Part shown: positions 28,574-38,150 of the stretch, in pieces | Numbering within the stretch: position 1 is the stretch's first letter | How the letters are laid out: every line of letters begins with the position of its first letter | Origin: Candidatus Competibacteraceae bacterium | GTDB taxonomy: Bacteria; Pseudomonadota; Gammaproteobacteria; Competibacterales; Competibacteraceae | Direction: 5' to 3' | Assembly (NCBI GenBank): GCA_003989085.1 | Contig: RXIV01000006.1 | Span: forward strand, 62,001-126,000 | DNA: 64,000 nt | Translations under genes and position numbers: made by a program | Notes under the pieces: generated by a model | Seen by the model: the letters and a program-made list of their open reading frames with translations, nothing else | The model's database searches: none | What the model was told of the DNA's origin: nothing

Positions 28574-29074
28574 TCAGAACGGGATATCGTCATCAAAGCC
28601 GCCATGATCCGGCTCTGACGACTGGGTGCTGCGGGACGGTGAGGCAGATTGCGCCGAGCTGGTCGATGATGAGGACCGTGCAGCAGGGCGGGATTGCGGC
28701 TCACCCTCTTCTGGTGTAAACGATGCATCGCTGCCGGAGTCGCCGCGACTGCCCAGCATCTTCATATCGGTCGCGATAATTTCAGTGGTGTAGCGATCCT
28801 GCCCATTCTTGTCCTGCCACTTTTTGGTCTGAATCCGCCCCTCAACATAGACTGGGCGGCCTTTTTTCAGGTATTGACCGACGATCTCGGCCAACTTGCC
28901 AAAGAACACCACCCGATGCCATTCCGTGCGCTCCTGTTTCACTCCCTCCCGATCCTTGTAGCTTTCAGTAGTGGCGATATTGATATTGGCAATGGCATCG
29001 CCGCTCGGCATATAGCGCACTTCAGGGTCTTTGCCCAAATTGCCGATCAGGATAACTTTATTGACGCTAGCCAT
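28574..29074 (-). CDS. ssb: Single-stranded DNA-binding protein
   Basis: 166 aa. N-terminal OB fold ([21 protein letters not shown] ... [21 protein letters not shown] ... [17 protein letters not shown]), a Ser/Gln/Gly-rich linker and the acidic partner-docking tail FDDDIPF. AAGGAG lies 9 nt upstream. It is 19 bp downstream of the amino-acid transporter ATPase gene on the same strand, an unusual neighbour; a promoter of its own inside aapP is likely but not identified. Confidence 0.97.
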   Translation of the reverse strand: MASVNKVILIGNLGKDPEVRYMPSGDAIANINIATTESYKDREGVKQERTEWHRVVFFGKLAEIVGQYLKKGRPVYVEGRIQTKKWQDKNGQDRYTTEIIATDMKMLGSRGDSGSDASFTPEEGEPQSRPAARSSSSTSSAQSASPSRSTQSSEPDHGGFDDDIPF

Positions 29075-29093
29075 TCAGGGTTACTCCTTAAAA

Positions 29094-29864
29094 TCAATGA
29101 TGCAAGATTTGGCTTAAAAACAGTCGGGTTCGATCCGATTGCGGGTTAGTAAAAAATTCTTCCGGCGCGTTCTGTTCGATGATTTCGCCGCCATCCATGA
29201 AAATGACCCGATGCGCGACAGTTTTAGCAAAACCCATTTCGTGGGTCACGCAGATCATGGTCATGCCATCTTCAGCCAGCGTGACCATCGTTTCCAGCAC
29301 TTCCTTAATCATCTCCGGGTCCAACGCCGAGGTCGGCTCGTCAAATAGCATGATTTTCGGATTCATGCACAAGCTGCGGGCAATAGCGACCCGCTGCTGC
29401 TGACCGCCAGACAGTTGCCCCGGATATTTCCCGGCCTGTTCGGGAATCTTGACCCGCTCCAGATAGCGCATGGCGATTTCCACCGCCTCCTTGCGTGGCA
29501 GCTTCCGCACCCAGATAGGGGCCAGGGTACAGTTTTCCAGCACGGTCAGATGCGGAAACAGATTGAAATGCTGGAACACCATCCCGACTTCCCGGCGAAT
29601 CCGTTCAATCTGTTTGACATCGTTGCTCAGTTCCTGGCCGTCCACCGTGATCCGGCCACGCTGGTATTCCTCCAGCCGATTAATGCAGCGGATTGTGGTT
29701 GACTTGCCGGAGCCAGATGGGCCACAGACCACAATCCGTTCGCCTTTCTGGACGGTCAGGTTGATGTCCTTGAGAACGTGAAATGCGCCATACCACTTGT
29801 GGACGCCGTCCATCTGGATCATGACCTGATCGGACAACAGTTTATGGGCGGGAGATTCGGACAC
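29094..29864 (-). CDS. aapP: General L-amino-acid ABC transporter, ATP-binding protein
   Basis: 256 aa. Walker [11 protein letters not shown]-loop [15 protein letters not shown], signature [16 protein letters not shown], Walker [16 protein letters not shown] and H-loop CVTHEMGF: a complete polar-amino-acid uptake ATPase (GlnQ/AapP type). Last of the four-gene aapJQMP run, 23 bp after aapM. Confidence 0.93.
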   Translation of the reverse strand: MSESPAHKLLSDQVMIQMDGVHKWYGAFHVLKDINLTVQKGERIVVCGPSGSGKSTTIRCINRLEEYQRGRITVDGQELSNDVKQIERIRREVGMVFQHFNLFPHLTVLENCTLAPIWVRKLPRKEAVEIAMRYLERVKIPEQAGKYPGQLSGGQQQRVAIARSLCMNPKIMLFDEPTSALDPEMIKEVLETMVTLAEDGMTMICVTHEMGFAKTVAHRVIFMDGGEIIEQNAPEEFFTNPQSDRTRLFLSQILHH

Positions 29865-29887
29865 GGGACGGATTCCTGAAGGCTTGA

Positions 29888-30997
29888 TTAACGCTTGTGG
29901 CCAGTGTGCAGGCGCTTTTCCAGACTTTGACTGTAGCGGGACATCCCGAAGCAGAACAGCCAGTAGACAGCAGCGGCGAACACATAGCCCTCGGTGGAAA
30001 AGCCCAGCCAGGCCGGGTTAGTGGTGGCGTTATGCACCGTATTCAGCAGATCGAACAGGCCAATGATCAACACCAGCGAGGTGTCCTTGAACAGGGCGAT
30101 GAAGGTATTGACGATGCCGGGGATAACCAGTTTCAACGCTTGCGGCAGCACGATCAGCCCCATCATTTTCCAGAAACCCAGACCCAGGGCGGCGGCCGCT
30201 TCAAACTGGCCCTTGGGAATGGCCTGCAAACCGCCGCGCACCACTTCGGCCATGTAGGCGGCCTGAAACAGCGACACGCCGATCAGCGCCCGCAGCAATT
30301 TGTCGAAGTTCATCCCGGTCGGCAGGAACAGCGGCAACATCACCGAAGACATGAACAGCACGGTAATCAGCGGCACCCCGCGCCAGAATTCGATGAAGGT
30401 GACGCACAGGGTTTGAATCGCTGGCAATTGCGAGCGCCGCCCCAGCGCCAGCAATATGCCCAGTGGCAGAGCGGCGGTCATGCCGACTCCAGCAATGACC
30501 AGGGTCAGCAGCAGTCCACCCCAGCGGCTGGTTTCGACCACCGACAGCCCAAACCGACCACCGGAGAGCAAGAGGAATGCGATAAGAGGATAGAGCACCA
30601 GAATGCTCAGGCTGAGCCGCAACTTGACCAAACTGGGTACGGCACGGATGAACAATGGCGCGGCGCTAAAAATCAGCAGCAACGCACTCAGATCCACCCG
30701 CCAGCGTTGCCCTTCCGGGTAGAAACCATACATAAATTGGTCGAAATGCACCCGGATAAAAACCCAGCACGCGCCGTGGCTGGCTTGGCAGGCGTCGCGG
30801 CTGTCACCGCTCCAGGTCGCGTTCAGCACCGCCCAGCTCAGTAACGGTGGAATAGCGATAGTCAGCAGGTACAACGCCAGCAGCGTCAGCACGATATTGA
30901 GCGGCGAGGACAACAGATTGCGTCGCAGCCAGCCGATAGGGCCGACGCTGCTGACTGGCGGCGGCAGATCGGGATGGGGGATATGAGGTTCGGCCAT
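29888..30997 (-). CDS. aapM: General L-amino-acid ABC transporter, permease AapM
   Basis: 369 aa with about eight membrane helices. The inner-membrane permease motif of HisM/AapM proteins is present: [19 protein letters not shown] and the EAA-like loop [24 protein letters not shown] central soluble insert ([18 protein letters not shown]) is typical of AapM. Starts 3 bp from the aapQ stop. Confidence 0.93.
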   Translation of the reverse strand: MAEPHIPHPDLPPPVSSVGPIGWLRRNLLSSPLNIVLTLLALYLLTIAIPPLLSWAVLNATWSGDSRDACQASHGACWVFIRVHFDQFMYGFYPEGQRWRVDLSALLLIFSAAPLFIRAVPSLVKLRLSLSILVLYPLIAFLLLSGGRFGLSVVETSRWGGLLLTLVIAGVGMTAALPLGILLALGRRSQLPAIQTLCVTFIEFWRGVPLITVLFMSSVMLPLFLPTGMNFDKLLRALIGVSLFQAAYMAEVVRGGLQAIPKGQFEAAAALGLGFWKMMGLIVLPQALKLVIPGIVNTFIALFKDTSLVLIIGLFDLLNTVHNATTNPAWLGFSTEGYVFAAAVYWLFCFGMSRYSQSLEKRLHTGHKR

Positions 30998-31000
30998 GAC

Positions 31001-32182
31001 TTAGCGCTCCACCAGTGCCGCTCGCCGGTTGTACAGGTTCATCAGCAACGAAATCAGCAGGCTGATACTAAGGTAGACCGCCATAGTAATGGCGATGCAC
31101 TCGATGGCTTGGCCGGTCTGGTTCAGCACGGTGCCGGCGAAGGACGATACCAAATCGGGATAACCGATCGCGGCGGCTAGCGAGGAATTCTTGGTCAGGT
31201 TCAGATACTGGTTGGTCAGCGGCGGAATGATGACCCGCAACGCCTGTGGCAGGATGATCAGCCGCAGGGTCTTGCCGGGATTCATGCCCAGCGAAAACGA
31301 GGCCTCGGTTTGACCATGACTGACCGCCTGGATGCCAGCGCGGACGATTTCAGCGATGAAGGCGGCGGTATAGATCGTTAGCGCCAGCAGCAGCGAGGCC
31401 ATTTCCGGGATCAGCACCCAGCCGCCTCGAAAATTGAAACCCTGTAACTCTGGAAGTTGCCAATGCAATGGCGAACCAGCCAGCCAGAAGGTCAGCAGGG
31501 GCAGGCACAGCAGCAGCGCCAGCGCCGCCGAAACTACCGGAAACTGGCGTCCAGTCGCCGCCTGCCGCTGCCGCGCCCAGCGCACCAGCACTAGGGTGAG
31601 GAACACAGCGATTCCAAAAGCGGCGATCGCCCAGCCAAAACCAGGTTCAACCTGCGGTGCGGGCAGATACAAACCGCGAATGTTGAGGAAAACGACATCG
31701 CCAAGGCTGTAGCTCAGGCGCGGCGCTGGCATCGACCGCAACACCGCGAAATACCAGAAGAAAATTTGCAGCAGCAGTGGAATGTTGCGAAAGGTTTCAA
31801 CGTAAATCAGCGCCAGTCGGGCAATCAGCCAGTTTTTGGACAGCCGGGCCACTCCGATTACGAAACCGAGCAAAGTCGCCAGAATGACGCCCAGCGCCGC
31901 CACCAGCAGGGTATTCAACAGCGCGACCCAAAACACCTGGCCGTAACTGGCGGTAGCCGAGTAGGGAATCAGGCTCTGGATGATGTCGAAGCCAGCCGGC
32001 GAGGACAGAAAATCGAAGCCGGAGGCGATGCCAAGCCGCTGTAGATTGGCCTGCGTGTTGGCAAAGAGGTACAGCCCGAAGCTAACCGTAGCAATCAGCG
32101 CAATCGCTTGAAAGGCGACAGCCCGAACTTGCGGGTTATTCCAGAATGGCGGTTTGGCCGGAGCGTGATCGGTGGTCATCAT
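31001..32182 (-). CDS. aapQ: General L-amino-acid ABC transporter, permease AapQ
   Basis: 393 aa from the ATG at 32182 (a second ATG follows at once; the frame is open further 5' without family similarity). About eight membrane helices; IYVETFRNIPLLLQIFFWY and the EAA-like loop EIVRAGIQAVSHGQTEASFSLGM mark a polar-amino-acid permease. Forms the channel with AapM. Confidence 0.92.
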   Translation of the reverse strand: MMTTDHAPAKPPFWNNPQVRAVAFQAIALIATVSFGLYLFANTQANLQRLGIASGFDFLSSPAGFDIIQSLIPYSATASYGQVFWVALLNTLLVAALGVILATLLGFVIGVARLSKNWLIARLALIYVETFRNIPLLLQIFFWYFAVLRSMPAPRLSYSLGDVVFLNIRGLYLPAPQVEPGFGWAIAAFGIAVFLTLVLVRWARQRQAATGRQFPVVSAALALLLCLPLLTFWLAGSPLHWQLPELQGFNFRGGWVLIPEMASLLLALTIYTAAFIAEIVRAGIQAVSHGQTEASFSLGMNPGKTLRLIILPQALRVIIPPLTNQYLNLTKNSSLAAAIGYPDLVSSFAGTVLNQTGQAIECIAITMAVYLSISLLISLLMNLYNRRAALVER

Positions 32183-32282
32183 CAAAGGTGAGCGTTTGGG
32201 GCAGGATAATCCGTGGCGTGGGCTTCCCGCCCCTGAGTCAAACACGGGCGGGAAATCCACGCTGCGTTATTTACTACCTAAC

Positions 32283-33305
32283 CTAACGCACCGGCGGCGC
32301 GTATTGCAGGCCGCCCTGGGTCCACAGTGCGTTCAGGCCACGCTCAATCTTGAGCGGACTGCCCTTGCCAACATTGCGGTCGAATACTTCGCCGTAATTG
32401 CCGACCTGCTTGATGACCACCGCCATCCAGTCATTGTTCAGCCCGAAGTCTTTACCCTTGTCGCCTTCTACGCCCAACAACCGCCTGATGTCGGGATTGG
32501 CGGATTTCTTCATTTCCTCGACGTTTTTCGAGGTAATGCCCATTTCTTCTGCATTAACCATGACGAACAGCGCCCACTTGACAATATCGAACCACTCGTC
32601 ATCGCCGTGGCGAACCACCGGCCCCAGCGGTTCCTTAGAGATGACTTCCGGCAACACGACGTAGTCATCCGGCTTGGCTAGTTTGATCCTCTGGGCGTAA
32701 AGCTGCGACTGATCGGAGGTCAGTACGTCGCACCGGCCCGCTTCCAGTGATTTAGCGCTCTCGTCCGACTTGTCGTAGCTGATCGGGGTCAGCTTCATTT
32801 TGTTGGTGCGGAAGTAATCGCTCAGATTCAATTCGGTCGTGGTGCCGGCCTGGACGCAGACCGTGGCCCCGTCAAGTTGCTTGGCGCTCTTGACCCCGAG
32901 CTTCTTGTTGACCAGAAAGCCCTGACCGTCGTAGTAGGTGATACCGGTAAAATTCAAGCCTTGGGCAGAATCGCGGCTGGAGGTCCAGGTGGTGTTGCGC
33001 GACAGCACGTCGATTTCACCCGATTGCAAGGCGGTCAGGCGCTCCTTGGCGGTCAGCGGGGTAAATTTGACCTTGGTGGCATCGCCAAACACGGCGGCGG
33101 CCACCGCACGGCAAACGTCAACGTCAATGCCGTTATAGTTGCCTTTCTCGTCAGCGTAGGAGAAACCCGGCAGGCCATCGCTGACGCCGCATTTGATGAA
33201 ACCCCGTTCCTTGATGGCATCAAGCGTTTTGCCAGCATAAGCCGATCCGGCAGCGGTAAGCAGCACCATAGCGGCGGTAAGAGTCAGCGTTTTAGCCCGA
33301 TTCAT
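32283..33305 (-). CDS. aapJ: General L-amino-acid ABC transporter, periplasmic binding protein AapJ
   Basis: 340 aa. Signal peptide at residues 1-24 (TLTLTAAMVLLTAAGSAYAG). SBP family 3 blocks: GLPGFSYADEKGNYNGIDVDVCRAVAAAVFGD, FTPLTAKERLTALQSGEIDVLSRNTTWT, and LGPVVRHGDDEWFDIVKW near the end, all typical of AapJ. Captures L-amino acids in the periplasm for AapQMP. First gene of the operon, with GGAG in a good position before the ATG; the operon promoter should lie in the 33.3-33.5 kb spacer. Confidence 0.94.
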   Translation of the reverse strand: MNRAKTLTLTAAMVLLTAAGSAYAGKTLDAIKERGFIKCGVSDGLPGFSYADEKGNYNGIDVDVCRAVAAAVFGDATKVKFTPLTAKERLTALQSGEIDVLSRNTTWTSSRDSAQGLNFTGITYYDGQGFLVNKKLGVKSAKQLDGATVCVQAGTTTELNLSDYFRTNKMKLTPISYDKSDESAKSLEAGRCDVLTSDQSQLYAQRIKLAKPDDYVVLPEVISKEPLGPVVRHGDDEWFDIVKWALFVMVNAEEMGITSKNVEEMKKSANPDIRRLLGVEGDKGKDFGLNNDWMAVVIKQVGNYGEVFDRNVGKGSPLKIERGLNALWTQGGLQYAPPVR

Positions 33306-34065
33306 GCGGTATCTCCTTGGTGGATGCGGTTAGAGCCTGTTTAAGTTTTAGCTGGAATTAGCTGAAAAGGTAGCAGCAAGCAGCCGATCCTGAAAGCGTG
33401 ACCAACTGATCCTGCTGATTTCCAGAGAAATCAAGCAGCCCTTGTTCGCGATGATACGGGTTTGAGCGATGCTTCATGCGCGTCTTACTAATTCGTGATC
33501 TATCCAATTCATGCAAGACTATCGCCTTGATTCATCAAGCTATGGCTCCCAACCCGCTTTATTCAGAGCACGACTTATCCGACTGAAACGACCCTGCTTG
33601 CTGAGTTTGCCAAGGCGCGAGTCATGCTGGGCGGGTGAGACGCGGCGGGGGTGCGTCCAGCCCGCCCGATCGAGCTACGGCCTGAGTTTTCAGCTGAAAA
33701 ACAACGGCAAGATGGCGCTGGATCGGCTATTGAGTATTGAGTAACGATAGATTCACGATGGGCAGCGCAGAATTTGTGGCGGCTCCGGCTTATTCCGGTG
33801 GGTAACGGCCGCTTCTGGCGACGGCGTATCTGGCCGGTGATGAGCGATCCATCGACTGTCGCACATCGGACGGGCGACTATGGGCGGTGGTTCACCGCAA
33901 GCGCAGGGGTGTCGGTAACGGATCGAGGACAGCCCGGAGGTTCGGGCAATTGCCGATTGGGTGATCGCCGGGTTTTGTCCGAACGAGTTGATCACTATTC
34001 AGGCTCGCGGCCTGATTTACGCAAACGACTGGTGCGAATAATGTTTTCTGGAGGTGAAGCCACGA
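33306..34065. other. Spacer with no convincing gene, possible decayed coding sequence
   Basis: About 760 bp between aapJ and the six-gene operon. Short frames of 77-99 codons exist on both strands but none has a Shine-Dalgarno plus natural-looking protein. One stretch ending with TAA at about 34038-34040 reads like protein (...RAIADWVIAGFCPNELITI...) but has no start, so it may be the tail of a decayed gene. The promoters for aapJ (left side) and for the operon (right side) should be here. Confidence 0.4.
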
Positions 34066-34218
34066 ATGTCTGACGGCATTGATCTAATCAATCTGGCGGG
34101 ATTGAAGCTGCCCTATTGGTTATCGCGATGGGTGGCCGGAACGGTCGATGAAGCGGTAATTCCCTGGCCTGCGAGTGGAATACTAGTTGCCAAGCTTGAA
34201 CAGATAGTGACGCTATGA
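34066..34218 (+). CDS. Small unknown protein (50 aa) heading the ter-like operon
   Basis: An ATG at 34066 follows a strong GGAGGTGAA at a suitable distance, and its TGA overlaps the next gene's ATG as ATGA, the same junction as in the rest of the operon. That context, not homology, argues it is translated. The protein begins MSDGIDLINLAGLKLPYWLS, continues with a SRWVAGTVDEAVIPWPASG segment and has no recognised motif. It may be a real small partner or a leader peptide that couples translation of the glycosyltransferase. Confidence 0.55.
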   Translation: MSDGIDLINLAGLKLPYWLSRWVAGTVDEAVIPWPASGILVAKLEQIVTL

Positions 34219-35195
34219 CAGCATTACGGATTTTACTAATCGGCAAGCGTGGCAGCCTGGTTTTATGGCTGGAAAATCTGCATCGCGCCTGCATCCAGAG
34301 TGGTTATGTCACGCGGATCTTTGCCGTTAATGGCGATACCCTAGTCTCGCGGCTACGGATTAAATGGCGAGGCTACACTGCAATGAATGCGGACTGGATG
34401 CTGATGCGATTTGAACAAACATTGCGAAAGTTCCGCCCAGATTTAATCATCGCCGCAGGGGTATTCGGAGTTCCGCTAGAGTATTATCAGATAGTGCGAA
34501 AATTACCCCACCGGCCATTAATCGCCGGATTGATTGGCGACCGCTTTCCACCTGACAACCAACGCGCTAATTATTGTGACCGGCTATATTTTACTGATTC
34601 CCGTTTTTTTAGCGATGCTGAAACCGCTAATTTTAGAGTCTCAGGCTGCTATTTACCATTGGCGGTAGACCCAACACTATTCAAGCCTGGTCATGTACTA
34701 CGCCATCCAGAATTATTATTTGTCGCCAGCCGCACGGAGTTTCGGGAAAACATGGTGCGAACTTTGAGAAGGCCCGCCAGGATTATTGGCACCGATTGGA
34801 GCAGCCTGACCTGTAGTCGGCTACATCAAGTGCAAAACCATAAAATTAGTCGCGCCGCGTTAATTCGCCTTTACCAAAGCTATCAGACAGTACTGAATGT
34901 CCGTAATGAGATAAATGTAGAAAATGGACTCAATCAACGCAGCTTTGAACCTTTAGCTTGTGGCGCTGTGGTGTTGAATGATGATTTGGCCGATTTGCCA
35001 CGCTGCTTTGATCCAGGTCGGGAAATTTTAATCTATCGTAATAGTGACGAATTGAACGAACTCATTAACCGGCTACAACGGGAGCCTGCATTCGGTATGC
35101 AAGTGGCCGAAGCAGGACGGCAACGCGTTCTAGCTGAGCATACTTACCAGCATCGCATCCAATTCATTCTCAACGATCTTGGGTTACATTCATGA
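34215..35195 (+). CDS. CgeB-like glycosyltransferase (GT-B fold)
   Basis: 326 aa. N-terminal half: RILLIGKRGSLVLWLENLHR and FRPDLIIAAGVFG, a Rossmann-like half. C-terminal half: NQRSFEPLACGAVVLNDDLA, LIYRNSDELNELINRL and AGRQRVLAEHTYQHRIQFIL, the conserved nucleotide-sugar-binding end shared with CgeB/DUF3880-type glycosyltransferases. Likely transfers or binds a sugar nucleotide. It sits where an ATP-grasp gene is expected in the described ter-associated biosynthetic module; whether it replaces it is inference. Codon use is more AT-rich than the flanking core genes. Confidence 0.75.
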   Translation: MTALRILLIGKRGSLVLWLENLHRACIQSGYVTRIFAVNGDTLVSRLRIKWRGYTAMNADWMLMRFEQTLRKFRPDLIIAAGVFGVPLEYYQIVRKLPHRPLIAGLIGDRFPPDNQRANYCDRLYFTDSRFFSDAETANFRVSGCYLPLAVDPTLFKPGHVLRHPELLFVASRTEFRENMVRTLRRPARIIGTDWSSLTCSRLHQVQNHKISRAALIRLYQSYQTVLNVRNEINVENGLNQRSFEPLACGAVVLNDDLADLPRCFDPGREILIYRNSDELNELINRLQREPAFGMQVAEAGRQRVLAEHTYQHRIQFILNDLGLHS

Positions 35196-36331
35196 CTGAA
35201 CCTATATTACGAACGGTCATTGCGCCGATTCAGGCCGGCCAGTTGAAGATCACAATTCAGAGTGAAGAATTACCGTTAGAAAACTGCATGACTTATGCTA
35301 CTCGCCAGAATCCCCGCCGATTATATCTATTTGTTAGTAAAGTGTTGGGTAAGCATTGGCCGGTGCGCCCACATATTATGCGTGATATTCACCGCCGACT
35401 TGCCGCAAAAATTGCTAATCTTCCAGGACCATTGTTAGTCATTGGATTGGCGGAGACTGCTACTGCTTTAGGACGTGGTGTTGCCGAAGAAGCCGCTTTA
35501 TTGACTGGGCGCAATGATATCCTTTATTTGCAAACGACCCGCTACCATCTAGATCGTCCATTGGCTTTCGGCTTCAACGAAGCCCACAGCCACGCCCCTG
35601 AACACATCGTCTATTTACCCGATCCAGCGCTCCGGCCATTATTCAACGCAGCGCAAAGTCTGATTCTGGTGGACGATGAAATTTCTACTGGCCGTACCTT
35701 GACTGAATTAGCAAAAGCCAGCCTGGAAACTAATCCAGGCATTGAGCAAATCGTCCTGATCTCCATTACGAATTGGCTCACAACAGTATTGCAAGAAGAA
35801 CTGATAAAGCAACTGGAACGACCATTGTCATTCCTGGCATTGGTTCAAGGAAGCTTTCAGTTTGAACCAGATCCTACATTTCCACCGCCAGTATTGCCTC
35901 TCGTTATCGCCAACTCCAACCGAAATCATGATCATATTCTCGCCGACCCGGCGCGCACCGGACTCATTGCTGGGCATGAGGCCAATCAAACCCGGATCTT
36001 GGCAATGATTCCAACAATTGAGACGGACAAACCACTAGCAGTCATTGGTACTGGCGAATACGCTTACAAACCATTTCGTATAGCGCTGGCACTGGAAGAG
36101 GCAGGTTATGATGTGCTATTCCAAACCACAACCCGTTCACCGATTTTGATGGGTGATGCGATTGCCAGCCAGCGTCAGTTTATGGATAACTACGGTGATG
36201 ATATTCCAAATTATCTCTACAACCTGGATACAGATCGGTTACCGATCGTGATTTACGAACACCTCGCCATGCTGGATAAGCATCCACTAGCGAGCAGCTT
36301 AAGCGGCGTAGCCTTTTGTGGAGAAGCATGA
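35192..36331 (+). CDS. Phosphoribosyltransferase with C-terminal TRSP domain
   Basis: 379 aa. The PRPP-binding motif SLILVDDEISTGRTLTEL (about residues 155-172) marks a type I PRTase fold. The C-terminal domain (about 250-379) contains TTTRSPILMGD, the motif for which the TRSP domain was named, and GTGEYAYKPFRIALALEE. This fusion is one of the signature proteins of the ter-associated module predicted to build a nucleoside-like metabolite (Anantharaman, Iyer and Aravind's analysis of Ter systems). ATGA overlaps at both ends. Confidence 0.85.
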   Translation: MTEPILRTVIAPIQAGQLKITIQSEELPLENCMTYATRQNPRRLYLFVSKVLGKHWPVRPHIMRDIHRRLAAKIANLPGPLLVIGLAETATALGRGVAEEAALLTGRNDILYLQTTRYHLDRPLAFGFNEAHSHAPEHIVYLPDPALRPLFNAAQSLILVDDEISTGRTLTELAKASLETNPGIEQIVLISITNWLTTVLQEELIKQLERPLSFLALVQGSFQFEPDPTFPPPVLPLVIANSNRNHDHILADPARTGLIAGHEANQTRILAMIPTIETDKPLAVIGTGEYAYKPFRIALALEEAGYDVLFQTTTRSPILMGDAIASQRQFMDNYGDDIPNYLYNLDTDRLPIVIYEHLAMLDKHPLASSLSGVAFCGEA

Positions 36332-37071
36332 TGCCACGCCTCGTAATTTTTCTCGATCTAGATGACACCATTTTGCAAACTGCGCCAAAATGTCCACTGG
36401 ATCAAAAGTTGACTCCAGCTGCTCTCAATCGTGCTGGAGAGATATTGTCATTTATGACCCCTGTACAACAATGGCTACTGGAATTTTGGCAGGAGCGAGC
36501 CACCATAATCCCTGTCACTGGCCGCACCGATAGTGCTTTGGAACGAGTGATGATTGCCTTTAGCTCCTGGCGGATTACTCATCATGGCGCAGTTATCCGG
36601 CAACCAAATGGTCTATTGCCAACTTGGTGGTATGATGAAATTCGGCCCTTATTGAATACAGCACGGCGGTCATTAGATGAATGTGCTGCCTGGTTAAATG
36701 CGAATGCAATAGCGGGCAACTATCGAGTTAATCAGCACATGATCGAAGAATGTCTGACCTATATTTCTGTTAAATCAGATGATAACGGTGCAGCATTAAT
36801 TCGGCTGAAGATGCAGTTGCTTGCAACTGGATTAACGCCAGAATTGACACTGCATTGTAATGGTAATAATTTTGCCTTGATGGTCAAAGGTGCTCAAAAA
36901 CATAATGCGGTACAACGCGTCTTAACGGAACTTGAACGGGATGGCCCATTAGTAACACTGGGTGCTGGGGACAGTCTAACTGATCTCCCATTTATGCAAA
37001 TCTGCGATTTTGCTTTGGTGCCGAAAACCAGTCAAATTCAGACTGAAACCTGGGGCTGTTATCTGCTATGA
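36328..37071 (+). CDS. HAD superfamily phosphatase
   Basis: 247 aa from the ATG at 36328 (ATGA overlap with the preceding gene; a second ATG follows immediately). Motif I is FLDLDDTIL with the nucleophile and acid Asp, motif II is VTGRTDSAL, and motif IV is GAGDSLTDLPFM. The C2-type cap resembles sucrose-phosphatase/Cof proteins. In the ter-type pathway the HAD enzyme is proposed to remove a phosphate from the PRTase product. Coupled to the next gene by ATGA. Confidence 0.85.
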   Translation: MMPRLVIFLDLDDTILQTAPKCPLDQKLTPAALNRAGEILSFMTPVQQWLLEFWQERATIIPVTGRTDSALERVMIAFSSWRITHHGAVIRQPNGLLPTWWYDEIRPLLNTARRSLDECAAWLNANAIAGNYRVNQHMIEECLTYISVKSDDNGAALIRLKMQLLATGLTPELTLHCNGNNFALMVKGAQKHNAVQRVLTELERDGPLVTLGAGDSLTDLPFMQICDFALVPKTSQIQTETWGCYLL

Positions 37072-38150
37072 CACCTTTTTCAGGTAGTTATCGGCCTGAA
37101 GATGTGGTCTTTTTACTTAAGCCGGTATCATTGGCGATGGTAGATATTGCCGGTAAAGAACGACTGATTCAGTCGGGTGCTTATCATTACAGCGAGTTGC
37201 TGTCTCCAGAGCAGGTTCCAGGACCACATTATCTTGTATTGTTTGAGATGCTGACGGCCCGTTACGCCCATCGACTGGCGGCAGAAATTATGGCGTTAGC
37301 ACGCCATCTAATAAAAACCCGGCCTAGCCAAATCACAATTGTTTCACTGGCTCGTGCTGGAACGCCGATTGGCGCATTGCTCGTTCGTGCTTTGCGACAA
37401 TTGGGTCGAATCGACGCTTGCCATTATTCAATTTCAATTATCCGCGATCGAGGCATTGATCAGAACGCATTGGCTTTTATTCTCCGCCAGAAAAACCGTG
37501 AGCCCGCTGGATTAGCTTTCGTGGATGGCTGGACTGCCAAAGGTGTGATCGCCCAGGAGTTGCAGCAGGCCGTGCGTGACTGGAACGCCAATCAGTCTGA
37601 GATGCTGGATGAGTCGCTGCACGTGGTATCGGACATTGGTGGAATAGCCGACATTGCTGCGACCTGTGACGACTATGCCATTCCCAGCGGCATTCTCAAC
37701 GCCACAGTCTCTGGGCTGACCAGCCGCTCGATTCTCAATGCTGCTATTGGCCCGAAAGATTTTCACGGCTGTGTTTTTTATGAAAAATTCAGAACACAGG
37801 ATCGTTCCAGCTGGTTTCTCGACCAAATTACTGCACACTTTTCCGGTGCTAGTGCTGTGCCTGTTTATTGCAATCTCGATCAGCGCTCTGAACGCCGACG
37901 ATTGATGATGGACTTTTTATCAAGAATTAATAAAAATCATCAGATTAGAAATAAAAATTTTATTAAACCCGGTGTTGCTGAGGCAACGCGAGTACTTTTG
38001 CGCCGTCTGCCGGATCTATTGTTGCTGCGCGATCCTGCGCATCCTGATGTTGAGCATTTGCAGCTATTGGCCGGAGAAAAACAGGTTCCCGTAGTCATTG
38101 ATCCGGCTATGCCTATTCAAGCCGCTGCCCTGATCAAGGATTTATCATGA
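37068..38150 (+). CDS. StiP-type phosphoribosyltransferase with PELOTA-like C-terminal domain
   Basis: 360 aa. PRTase-like core: ITIVSLARAGTPIGALLVRAL and the PRPP-loop equivalent LAFVDGWTAKGVIAQEL. Opening SGSYRPEDVVFLLKP and mid-protein GGIADIAATCDDYAIPSG match the StiP/PRTase_1 family (databases sometimes call it a cysteine protease). The C-terminal 75 residues (VLLRRLPDLLLLRDPAHPD, then LLAGEKQVPVVID) look like the PELOTA RNA-binding domain found fused to these enzymes. Second PRTase of the pathway. Confidence 0.82.
   Translation: MTPFSGSYRPEDVVFLLKPVSLAMVDIAGKERLIQSGAYHYSELLSPEQVPGPHYLVLFEMLTARYAHRLAAEIMALARHLIKTRPSQITIVSLARAGTPIGALLVRALRQLGRIDACHYSISIIRDRGIDQNALAFILRQKNREPAGLAFVDGWTAKGVIAQELQQAVRDWNANQSEMLDESLHVVSDIGGIADIAATCDDYAIPSGILNATVSGLTSRSILNAAIGPKDFHGCVFYEKFRTQDRSSWFLDQITAHFSGASAVPVYCNLDQRSERRRLMMDFLSRINKNHQIRNKNFIKPGVAEATRVLLRRLPDLLLLRDPAHPDVEHLQLLAGEKQVPVVIDPAMPIQAAALIKDLS

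Noticed and set aside
29897..30844. 315-codon plus-strand frame opposite aapM
   Set aside because: Its composition is Gln/His/Gly-rich shadow of a high-GC gene; the minus-strand permease is clearly real.
33511..34073. 77- and 99-codon frames before the six-gene operon
   Set aside because: No Shine-Dalgarno, Arg/Ser-rich shadow-like composition, and frames compete on both strands.
37068..38150. Cysteine protease function for the StiP-type protein
   Set aside because: The visible motifs and operon partners fit a PRTase-PELOTA enzyme; the protease label seen in some databases has no support here.
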